Below are positions 12,187 through 21,050 of a stretch of DNA of 64,000 bases, in pieces (position 1 is the first letter of the stretch; each line of letters opens with the position of its first letter). Source of the DNA: Glycine soja (lineage: Eukaryota > Streptophyta > Magnoliopsida > Fabales > Fabaceae); assembly GCF_004193775.1 (NCBI RefSeq), contig NC_041008.1, positions 12,667,731-12,731,730 of the forward strand. Direction: 5' to 3'. A program made the position numbers and the translations under genes. The notes below the pieces were generated by a model that saw only the letters and a list, made by a program, of their open reading frames with translations, had not been told where the DNA came from and searched no databases.

Positions 12187-12359
12187 TTTATGTATGTTAG
12201 ATGAGTGACTTGTATTGCTTTAGGGTTTGTTCAATGTATTTACTTTGTGGTCTTCAATGAAATTGTCAGTTACTTATTTTTGAATGTGTACTTTTGTCAG
12301 CAAATTTATACATTACTTATTTTCGAAATTGATACTAAAGGAGAACTATGTAGAATGTT

Positions 12360-12719
12360 GTACTTAACGCCCTAAGCCCTAACCAATAACCCATAAGCCC
12401 TAATCTGTAACCCCTGAGCAAACAAGAAGGTGGAAAAACTCTAGACTCATATGCATCTAATGAAATAAAATTACATTTAGAAGTTGAAATAAATGGAGTG
12501 GATCAATCCAGGTTGAGTGACATTGGTGTTCATCGTTAGTTAGAAACATTGGTTATTTCCTTTTCTCTACCTTAGTTTTTTTTTTTAACTATCTACAATG
12601 ACAAACTATGGACTTAGTCATTATGGACTATCTGGAACAAGGACTAAACCCAACAGAATAAACATTACAGAATAAACCCTAAACACTGCAGAATAACACA
12701 ACAGAGTAACACCTAAGCC
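12360..12719. repeat. Unit flanking the telomere-like array, with CCCTAA-oriented fragments
   Basis: 12438-12590 ('actcatatgcatctaatgaa' to 'tctctaccttagtt') is repeated after the array at about 13536-13725. Short CCCTAA-oriented pieces lie at 12369-12415 and 12655-12720, and meet the TTTAGGG-oriented array head to head at CCTAAGCCTTAGG. Confidence 0.75.
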
Positions 12720-13524
12720 TTAGGGTTTAAGGATTAGGGTTTAGGGTCTAAGCCTTACGGTTTAGGGTTTTGGGATTAAGTCTTAGGGGTTATGGTTTTG
12801 GATTTATGGTTAAGGGTTTAGGATTTAAGATTTAGGGTTTAGGGTCTAAGTCTTAGGGTTTAGGGTTTAGTGTTTAGAATTTAGGGTTAAGGGGTTAGGG
12901 TTTAGTGTCTAAGCCTTAGGGTTTAGGGTTTATGGATTAGTGTTTAGAATTTAGGGTTAAGGGTTTATGGTTTAAGGTTTAAGGTTTAGGGTTTAGTGTC
13001 TAAGCCCTATGGTTTAGGGTTTATGGTTTATGGTTTGGAATTTAGGGTTAAGGGTTTAGGGGTTAGTGTCTAAGTCTTAGGGTTTATTGTTTATGGACTA
13101 AGCCTTAAGGTTTAGGGTTTAGTGTCTAAGCCTTAGGGTTTAGGGTTTATGATTTTGAATTTAGGGTTAAGGATTTATGGTTTAAGGTTTAGGGTTTAGT
13201 GTCTAAGCCTTAGGGTTTAGTGTCTAAGCCTTAGGGTTTAGTGTTTAGAATTTAGGGTTAAGGGTTTAGGGTTTAAGGTTTAGGGTTTAGTGTCTAAGCC
13301 TTAGGGTTTATGGATTAGTGTTTGGAATTTAGGGTTTAAGGTTTAGGGTTTAGTGTCTAAGTCTTAGGGTTTATTGTTTAGGCACTAAGCCTTTGGGTTT
13401 AGGGTTTATGATTTAATCCTTAGGGTTAGGGTTTAGGATTTAGGGTTTAGAATTTAGGGTTAAGGGTTTAGGGTTTATGGTTTAGTGTCTAAGTCTTAGG
13501 GTTTAGGGTTTATGGTTTAGGGTT
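12720..13524 (+). repeat. Degenerate telomere-like (TTTAGGG) array, ~800 bp
   Basis: Dominated by TTTAGGG variants and organised in longer units containing 'gtctaagccttagggttta' and 'tttagaatttagggttaagg'. It is an interstitial, diverged array located between the 3' ends of the two convergent MULE genes. Confidence 0.9.
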
Positions 13525-13535
13525 GAAATAAAATT

Positions 13536-13725
13536 ACTCCAGACTCATATGCATCTAATGAAATAAATTACATTTAGAAGTTGAAATAAATGGAGTGGAT
13601 CAATCGAGGTTGAGTGACATTAGTTATTTTTTTTGTCTACCATAGTGCACATATGACATTGGTGTTCATCGTTAGTTAGAAACATTGGTTATTTCCTTTT
13701 CTCTACCTTAGTTATTTTTTAACTT
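13536..13725 (+). repeat. Second copy of the unit flanking the telomere-like array
   Basis: A direct repeat of 12438-12590, with about 35 extra bases ('ttgtctaccatagtgcacat') in the middle. The pair brackets the array. Confidence 0.8.
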
Positions 13726-16096
13726 CATTTATTATTATAGTTTGATATGCGACATAAACTGTATCCATTAGTAAGCCTTAATAAACTGAATACCATACAT
13801 TACATGTGAAATTCAAACGAGAAGTATACAACAACATATTTAAGCGGAGACATGCAAATCATTCATTTTGGTGTCCGCGATGCCGTGAGGATGTGCAACA
13901 TGGTCGATCCCATCTTCGTGCTTGGCGATCAGGATTTCTTCTGCCCCGATGCCTCCCTGCTTCTTCTTCGTCAGCTTCACCAGAAAATTTGTGATGCAAA
14001 TCAACACCTAATAAGTCACCCATATTAGGTATTGGTCCCGGTACATTCCATTGTGTTCCTAATGGGGCATTAGGTGTTGGAATTGGGCCATGATATCGCT
14101 GTGAAGGGGTCATAGTGGGCCATGAAAAATGAGGTTGTGTTTCCGCAACATCACCCAACGAATGCTGGCTCGCAGAAGTATCAGTGTGATGACCCTGAAA
14201 AGGATACTGATACATCTGTGTCGGATACTGAGCAAATGTTTGTGGCGTGTAATACATTCCATGGCCACGCTCCGCCATTTGTTGGGAATATTCTTCCGCT
14301 TCAACAACCTCCCTTCGTCTGTCTATGCCCTGAGTTTCAACACTTGACTGAAGAATGTGAAACTGTTGTGCGAGAAATTGACGCTCTGTAGGACCATGTG
14401 ACACAAGCTCAGTGATTCTCTCTTGCTTTTCGGATAAAATTGTAATTTTCTCCACATAAGGCACGAGATCATCAACTGTCCATGTATTCCTCCCTTGAGG
14501 AGACACCATGTATTGTAATGTCTCCGCAACTTAAGCCTACAATTATTAGGGTCAGAAAATTAATGGGCATCATTAAAAAAATGTTCAAGTTAAATATTCA
14601 AAAAAACTAAAAAATACCAATGTAGCCGTGTTTGCATTTTGTGGGTTAAAAAACATCTCTGTCTTTCGTCTATACCAGACCATGTAGTCCGAGTTAAAGC
14701 TCAATAGGCCCTCTTGTCGAGGATAAGCGTCGACCCTAAAAGCATGGCGATTATTCCACTGATCAATCATTGGGGTGAACAATTGCCCCCAATTTTCGTC
14801 ATGTTTCCCTTTTAGTGTTATGCCATGAATGTTTAAGGGTTGCAAATGAGACTCTAGAATTGGTTACTGCATCCCAAATTGTCTCAATACTCTATCCGGT
14901 TGGTGCCACTCAATAACTTGGAAACAAATTAGTGGCACCACCGCGCACCACGCGACATTTCCGACTACACAAATGGGAGGCAACAATGATATAACAGTTG
15001 TTGTGTAAGGCTCCCACACAAACTGCATATAACAACATAGTTGTCAACATTTTAGTAAAATAACACATATCATTTTTTATTTTACAAATACAATACCATG
15101 TTCTTACCTCATGACGTTTCATAATATCCAACTTGCGACGAAAAACTCTCACATCATTATTGCTGATATGTTGGTTTCCACGTCGCAACCACCTACAAAG
15201 ATTAAAATTTAATATACCCTAAAACTATTTATTCTTTTGAAATGAAATATGCTTTTAAAAATGACTAACCTGTGCCCCAGTGGTTTATTTTTTACTTGGG
15301 AAGGAGTCCTCTTTGGAGCCAAGGTTGGACATCGTTCCTATGCCCACATTTGTAGTAAGATGCACATACCTCTAATTAATTTAGTTTTATAATCGGTGGC
15401 ACTGCACATCTCTCTGTATAGAAAAACAAGTACGGTAGGTCCCCATGCATATGTGCTACAGTCATCAAAGTCACGTAAAAATTGAAGGTAACTTAGCGAA
15501 ACTTTGTTACTGCTTTTGTCAACGAATAAGACACCTCCAATGAATCTTAGTATCCATGCACGGGCAAACCTTCGTACTTGTTCTTCGTCGTTGTGGTTAT
15601 TTATTTGTGCAAAATGGTGAGCCAGCCAACTTAATTTAACCACACTACCTTTAATTTCACCTTCTTGTGGTCTGACTCCCAATAATTCCTCACATAAATC
15701 AGCCCAATTAAGATTTGTTGGACCGATTAATGGTAAACCATCCACACATAATAGACCTAACAATACAGAGACGTCTTGGAGAGTAATAGTACACTCTCCG
15801 CATCTTATGTGAAACGTATGTGTTTCCGGCCTCCATCTTTCTATCAAAGCACTAATTAATGAGGCATTTATTTTTAAGTATCCCATCTTCATAATCCAGT
15901 AAAAACCAGATTGTCGAAGAAAAGGAAAAATTTGCTCTGGAATTTCTTCTTCCCCTTGATTCGTAGGGACAACTCGTCTGATATGTAATTTCCGATCTTC
16001 TTCCCCATTCCAAACATGTTCTGAAACATGCTTAGGTTGCATCTATAATGTTGGATCGAGTGGCCTCATAATAATTAAGAAAAGATTTCTTTCAAC

Positions 16097-16280
16097 CTTG
16101 TAAAAATCCTTTTACAAGAAAAGATCCACAAGGGATGTACCCTCCCTTGTTCTCTTTGAAACCCTAGTGGATGTACCCTCCACTAGAACTGATCCACAAG
16201 AGATGTACCCTCTCTTATTCTCAGTCAAATCCAAGTAGATGTACCCTCTACTTGTACCACAAAGGATGTACCCTCCAATG
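16097..16280 (+). repeat. Hairpin family 1 in the solo LTR: constant loop TGTACCC, varying stems
   Basis: Four perfect hairpins share the 7-base loop TGTACCC: 16128-16150 (arm ACAAGGGA), 16164-16186 (CTAGTGGA), 16198-16216 (AAGAGA) and 16232-16254 (CAAGTAGA). A fifth, imperfect one spans about 16259-16282. A separate 9-bp stem (CTTGTAAAA) lies at 16098-16119. Arms differ between copies but each pairs with its own partner. Confidence 0.9.
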
Positions 16281-16287
16281 TGTTAAG

Positions 16288-16550
16288 ACAAAGATCTCAG
16301 GCTGTTAAACCTTTGATACTTTGTGAATGGGGATACAAAAGAATTCTCAGGCGGTTAGTCCTTTGAACACTTTTGTATAAGGGAATGGGAAGAATCAAAA
16401 GAATTCTCAGACTGTGTCGTTTTTAATTCTTTGACAAGGGAGAAGGGAGACACAAAAGAATTCAGGCGATTAGTCCTTTGTTCTTTTGGAAAAGGGAGAA
16501 GAGAGACACAAAAAGAATTCAGGTGGTTAGTCCTTGGCGAATTCTTTTTG
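16288..16550 (+). repeat. Hairpin family 2 in the solo LTR: loop with TTAGTCCTTTG-like core
   Basis: Five stem-loops in a row. Arms are 16288-16293/16319-16324, 16333-16341/16370-16378 (ATACAAAAG), about 16395-16405/16425-16434 (one bulge), 16453-16460/16481-16488 (CAAAAGAA) and 16509-16520/16539-16550 (CAAAAAGAATTC, 12 bp perfect). The loops resemble one another (CAGGCGGTTAGTCCTTTG). Confidence 0.85.
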
Positions 16551-16872
16551 GCAAAGGGAGAAGAGAATAAAAAGATGAATAGCGCAAGTTTTCAAGGTTT
16601 AGAAAACCATAAAACTTTAGAAAGCTTTTGGTACAAAGAAGAAGAAGAAGTTCAAAGAGATTCAAGGCTTGTAAAGGATTGTAAGAGATTGATTGGAAAA
16701 GTATTCAAGATTATTGAAATGCAAAACAAAGTCTTGCTTTTATAAACTCTTCATGTCTGGTCAAGACAACCATTTAGAAGAGTTATAACTTTTAGAAAAA
16801 CTTAAAACCAATTTGAAAAAGTCAAAAACCATTTGAAGAGTTACATCTTTTGATTTATTCAGAAACAAACAC

Positions 16873-17096
16873 TGGTAATCGATTACCAAATTAGTGTAAT
16901 CGATTACACAAAGCTTTTATGTGAAAGGATGTGACTCTTCACATTTGAATTTGAATTTCAACGTTCAAAGGCACTGGTAATCGATTACCAAAACAGTGTA
17001 ATTGATTACAGCATTTTGAAATTAATTGGAACGTTGTAAATTCAGTTTGAAAACTTTTTCAAAACAATTTTGCTACTGGTAATCGATTATCAGAGA
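16873..17096 (+). repeat. TAATCGATTA palindromes in the solo LTR
   Basis: Perfect 16-bp palindromes TGGTAATCGATTACCA (16873-16888) and GTGTAATCGATTACAC (16894-16909) share the core TAATCGATTA but have different flanks, each symmetric. Further copies, some with one change, follow near 16976-17010 and 17076-17092. Confidence 0.9.
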
Positions 17097-17528
17097 GTAA
17101 AAACACTTTGGTAAACATGTTTTGAGAAAAAATCATGTGCTACTCAATTTTTGATAAAAACTTTTCATACTTATCTTGATTAAGCCTTCTTTTGATTCTT
17201 GAATCTTGATCTTGATTCTTGAGATCTTGAACCTTGAATCTTGATTCTTGACTCTTAACTTTCTTCTTGAGTCTTGAATTCTTCTTGATTCTATCTTGAA
17301 CTCTTGAATTGTTCTTGATTCACTTGAGTTGTTCTTTGATTGATCTTTGAGTTTTTTGTCATCACCTTTGTCATCATCTTTTGTTATCATCCTTGTTATC
17401 ATCAAAACACTTTTGAATCACCTTTGATTCACCATGAAGCTTTGCTTCTACACATAATACATCACTATCGATCGGGCCAAACTTAATTTTAATATGTGAT
17501 GAACATGACGATGAAGATGTCATTGATA

Positions 17529-18700
17529 CTGCAAAATAAAATATAATACAATAAATTCACAAAACAATTTATACATTATTTGTAGATAATATAAATAAAA
17601 CTACGCACATTTATAAAAACATTATTAAATATATATAAATAAATTTGTAATAAATAAAACTGGGCAATTTTGAATATATTCTATAGATAAATTAAAATAC
17701 ATGCGAAGACAAATTTAAATAAATAACATAATATATTCTACAATTAACAAATAAATAATTAAATAAAATATGGACTACCAAATAAATTAAAATACAAACA
17801 AATATTCGAATGCAAAAAATTATTTAAACAACGTGTAATCCAAAAATAATAATAATGTACAATGTATCATATATTTAATCACGTAAATTTTCTAAAACAA
17901 TTAATATTAACCTACAAACTGAAACTAACAAATAATATATATAACATTCTAACTAAAAATAATTAACTCAAATAATATTAACTTATCAACTCATTTATTT
18001 AAAATTGTACTATCTATATATAACATACAAAATTATAATACTAAAAAGATAAACTTACGTGTGTGAAGTGTCTAATATTACAATTATTTATTTACGTATG
18101 AAGTATTTAATATTACAAAAACTAAAAATTTACGTGTGCCTAAAATTTACAAATATATACCTAAAGCTAATATTAACTTGTGCCTAATACTACAAAAGTT
18201 AATATTATGTGTGCCTTGGCTAAAGTATCATGCTTGTATATACATTTATTTGGCTAAAGTATCATGCGTGTAAATATATACCTAATACTACAAAAGCTAA
18301 TATCACACATATAATATCTAAGAATATATACAACAACTAAATAAAATTTTCATTCTAACTAACCAAATAATATTTTCATACTAACTAACTTAAACTTAGA
18401 ATATCTATTAATACTAACTAACCTACTATTTTTATAATATTATTAACAGAATATATAAATGTTATTTACTTTGAAAACACTTACCAGGAATTTATGGAGG
18501 ATAAGGGCACACACCAAACTTGAAGGAAGGAAGCACAGCAAGCACCAAACTTGAAGGAAGGAAGCACATCAAGCACAAGAAGCTCACACTCAAGAAGAAA
18601 GAGAAAAAGAGTTCAGCAACTTGAAGGAGAAATGTACATCCATTTACGTTGATGAACATTTTTTTTATAGGTGAAAACGTAAACAAGTAACGTTCAAAAG
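17529..18700 (-). promoter_or_regulatory. Leader exon and 5'UTR intron of the PMD gene
   Basis: On the minus strand a leader exon ends CCTG|GTAAGTG at 18485, and the acceptor TTTTGCAG sits just above 17528, five bases before the ATG. The ~956-bp intron is AT-rich and non-coding. The leader (18485 to about 18690) contains two copies of 'caccaaacttgaaggaagga' in plus-strand reading. The arrangement mirrors the leader intron of mudrA at the other end. Confidence 0.6.
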
Positions 18701-18779
18701 CTTAATGTTCACCTGCAAAATCCTAGCCTTTTCAGAACACTGCAAACCCTAACCCTAAACACTGCAAGCCTACACTGCC

Positions 18780-19085
18780 ATCTTCAGAACTGTGGCTGCA
18801 TGGCGTGAAGGTGTCTCGCAGGAAGAAATGGCGGCATTGCTTATGTGGAAGGCTTCTCGTCATTGGGAGCAGCGAGACAGCATGCTTCTCGCCAGTGGGA
18901 GCAGCGAGACAACGTCCATGTCAGCTGTCTCGCCAAGCACAATGGCGGCACCCTCTTCTCTCAGCCAGGTCAGCATGCTTCTCGCCATTGACAATGGTGG
19001 CACCCTCCACGTCACCAAGCTTCTCGCCATTGACAATGGCGGCACGCATTTTTCGCCACTACTGTTGGCGGCATCCATGGTAGAA
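18780..19085. repeat. GC-rich right subterminal region of the large MULE
   Basis: Contains repeated 'cttctcgccattgacaatgg' (about 18979 and 19020) and ATGGCGGCA motifs that can fold back (CGCCATTG...CAATGGCG). It is the counterpart of the left subterminal repeat, though not an exact copy. Overlapping open frames on both strands are composition effects. Confidence 0.75.
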
Positions 19086-19087
19086 CA

Positions 19088-19167
19088 GACCCCCTCCGTA
19101 AATACTTAGAAAAGAGACCCCTTTACGTAAATAATTTGTAAAAGTGACCCTCTACAGTAAATTTGCC
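19088..19167 (-). repeat. Right TIR of the large MULE
   Basis: Reverse complement of the left TIR with a handful of substitutions. It ends AAATTTGCC directly before the target duplication. Confidence 0.9.
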
Positions 19168-19177
19168 TATATATGTC

Positions 19178-19472
19178 TTTACTGTGAATATGTATATAAG
19201 AAGTGTTTATAAGTGTTATAGAAAAAATTTAGAGATTAAATTGCTAAAATATATAAGATTATTAATTTTCAAAAAATATATTTAAAACTATAGTAGAACT
19301 ACTAATTTTGCACCAATTATTATTCACACCTGATCTCACATTAATTTTTCCTCCAATCAAATCCTAATTGAAAAATGTTTTTATGAGATCAAGAACTTTG
19401 CAAAAATGTTTTTGGTCCTACATCACACTAAAATGTTAGACTCTCGTTGTTGACGTGGCCAATGACATCCAT
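19178..19472. other. AT-rich spacer
   Basis: No open frame or bounded element seen between the MULE target site and the following tandem duplication. Confidence 0.5.
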
Positions 19473-19988
19473 GTTAGTCATTCACACGTGTAATTAATTA
19501 TATGAAATATTTAGAGTATCGTAATGTAATTGAGCTAAGGATTCGCCGTCTCGTGGTCTCCATGAGTACCAGATAACATATGAAGAACCACCAAGACTAA
19601 AGATTAAAATTCCTAAAATATTTAAAAATTTATTCTTGTAATTTCATGAGTTGATAGCAAATTAAAAAAAATTCAATTACAGAAATAATGGTTTTTTATC
19701 CCAAAAAATTAAATATAATAATTTACAAAAAAAATCAAATATAATTCATCTCCACAAGATCGAAAATGAGAGGAACAAGATATAAAGTTTGAATAAGTGA
19801 AAGAAATAGAGATATCGGATCAAGTAAAAGATAAATGAGTACTCAATGAGGTACGCATGGCAACGGGGCGGGTCAGGATCAGGTTTTGCTTACCCCACCC
19901 CGTCCCCGACTCCCTATTTCCCTCCCCGCCCCCGTCCATGAAACCCAACAGGGGTGTATATTTACCCATTCCCGTCCCAATGGGGTTG
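19473..19988 (+). repeat. Tandem duplication, copy 1 (with a truncated hAT-like MITE)
   Basis: Starts 'gttagtcattcacac' and ends inside the MITE at 'caatggggttg', where copy 2 begins with the same start sequence. It contains 'tgtaattgagctaaggatt' and 'ataacatatgaagaaccacc', both repeated in copy 2. The MITE here starts TACGCATGGCAACGGGG but lacks its right half. Confidence 0.85.
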
Positions 19989-20640
19989 TTAGTCATTCAC
20001 ACATGTAATTAATTATATGAAATATTTTTGTTTTACAATTTCTTGGCTCAAATATTCTTTTGGTTTCTCAAAATTGGGTAAGGTTTCTTTTTAGTCCTCA
20101 AATTAAAAAAAAAAATTCAAATTTTACAATATGATCATCGTCATCCATCAAGAATCTTCAACTTGGTTATGTTCATGGCCAAATCATAATTTAGAGTATC
20201 GTAATGTAATTGAGCTAAGGATTTGCCGTCTCGTGGTCTCCATGAGTACTAGATAACATATGAAGAACCACCATGACCAAAGATTAAAATTCCTAAAATA
20301 TTTAAAAATGTATTCTTGTAATTTCATGAGTTGATAGCAAATTAAAAAAAATTCAATTACAGAAATAACGGTTTTTTATCCCAAAAAATTAAATATAATA
20401 ATTTACAAAAAAATCAAATATAATTCATCTCCACAAGATCGAAAATGATAGGAACAAGATATAAAGTTTGAATAAGTGAAAGAAAAAGAGATATCGGATC
20501 AAGTAAAAGATAAATGAGTACTCAATGAGGAACGCATGGCAACGGGGCGGGCCAGGATCAAGTTTTGCTTACCCCACCCCGTCCCCGAAACCCAACAGGG
20601 ATGTATATTTACCCATTCCCGTCCCAATGGGGTTGGGTTT
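19989..20640 (+). repeat. Tandem duplication, copy 2
   Basis: Repeats copy 1, with about 165 extra bases at 20027-20190 ('tgttttacaatttcttggct' to 'ggccaaatcataa'). The extra block is either an insertion here or a loss from copy 1 between short ATTT repeats. It continues into the full-length MITE. Confidence 0.85.
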
Positions 20641-21042
20641 TCCCTGTCCCGTCCCGCCCCTGACATATTTATAAAATTTTATTAAAAAAATATAATTTTT
20701 CATAAAATGAAAATTATAATTTTAAATAACAACCATAATATATTTTTAGATTATACATGACAATATAAAATCTAATGCAACACTAGCATAAAATTTAATT
20801 TAATAGTTTCATGTTTTAATGTGTTATATATATGTAATGATATTTTTTTAAAATTAATTATTAACGGGACGGATTTGGGATATGTTCGGGGCAGGTATTA
20901 ATAATTTCATCCCCCACCCCGAACCCGACTTTGCCTATCGGAGAAAACCCGACTCCGACCCCGGTCAACTCAAATTTTTTCGATCAAAATCAAGGCGGGT
21001 CAGGGACGGACCCCACGAGTTCAGGTCTCGTTGCCATGCCTA
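20531..21042. mobile_element. hAT-like MITE, ~512 bp
   Basis: Short inverted ends contain GCATGGCAACG (left) and CGTTGCCATGC (right), and an 8-bp direct repeat CAATGAGG flanks it at 20523-20530 and 21043-21050. An 8-bp duplication and short TIRs indicate the hAT superfamily. Both ends are unusually GC-rich (ACCCCGTCCCCG and similar) around an AT-rich middle. The small open frame at 20882-21097 lies across the right end and is not considered a gene. Confidence 0.75.
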
Positions 21043-21050
21043 CAATGAGG

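Larger units (their letters stand above)
16049..17452. mobile_element. Solo LTR (1,404 bp), copia-like, inside the PMD coding exon
   Basis: Begins TGTTGGATC and ends TTCTACA (TG...CA). Near-identical 5-bp flanks (TATAA at 16044-16048, CATAA at 17453-17457) are a target duplication with one change. Removing the LTR and one flank copy rejoins the PMD reading frame exactly, which fixes both edges. No internal retroelement region is present, so this is a solo LTR left by recombination. It is packed with hairpins and TAATCGATTA palindromes. Open frames inside it (16431-16745, 17405-17133) follow simple repeats and are not genes. Confidence 0.9.
13859..17523 (-). pseudogene. Plant mobile domain (PMD/MAIN-like) gene carried by the MULE, decayed
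   Basis: Exons inferred on the minus strand, each with GT-AG borders: 17528-15270 (interrupted by a solo LTR), 15192-15108, 15022-14618 and 14536-13859. The start is ATG at 17523, following GPID and then MQPKHVSEHVW after the LTR. The body matches the PMD family, annotated in plants as 'serine/threonine phosphatase 7 long form homolog' although it has no phosphatase motif: LLGLLCVDGLPLIG, WLAHHF, RGMCILLQMWA, RWLRRGNQHI, VWEPYTTTVISLLPP. The last exon is a proline- and glutamine-rich tail. Nonsense codons lie at 15340-15338 (Trp expected), 14866-14864 (Gln expected) and probably 14533-14531. A leader intron (18484-17529) precedes the ATG. MAIN/MAIL1 proteins are nuclear factors involved in silencing and genome stability. 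A role for TE-borne copies is unproven. Confidence 0.85.
7626..19167. mobile_element. Large two-gene MULE (MuDR-like layout), 11.5 kb
   Basis: The element starts GGCAAATTTAC and ends with its complement. The TIRs match for about 80 bp with few mismatches. The 10-bp direct repeat TATATATGTC flanks it at 7616-7625 and 19168-19177, as expected for a Mutator-like insertion. Inside are a mudrA-type transposase gene on + (9398-12186) and a plant-mobile-domain gene on - (17523-13859). They converge on a telomere-like repeat array. Both lie behind GC-rich subterminal regions and apparent 5'UTR introns. This parallels maize MuDR, where mudrA and mudrB converge from the two TIRs, with a PMD gene in the mudrB position. 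Both genes are broken by nonsense changes and the PMD exon also holds a solo LTR, so the copy is no longer autonomous. Confidence 0.9.

Noticed and set aside
12720..13524. True telomere end or chromosome terminus
   Set aside because: The array is degenerate, flanked on both sides by normal DNA and enclosed by a transposon with intact ends.
16128..16550. CRISPR-like array reading of the regularly spaced repeats
   Set aside because: The repeats are hairpins in a plant LTR with covarying arms. Spacer/repeat sizes and host rule out CRISPR.
17133..17405. 90-codon frame rich in Lys/Ser/Arg
   Set aside because: It comes from the 'cttgaatcttgattcttgag' simple repeats inside the solo LTR.
18792..19109. 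Open frames of 72-105 codons near the right MULE end
   Set aside because: They sit in the GC-rich foldback subterminal sequence and TIR. Length is explained by composition and repeats.
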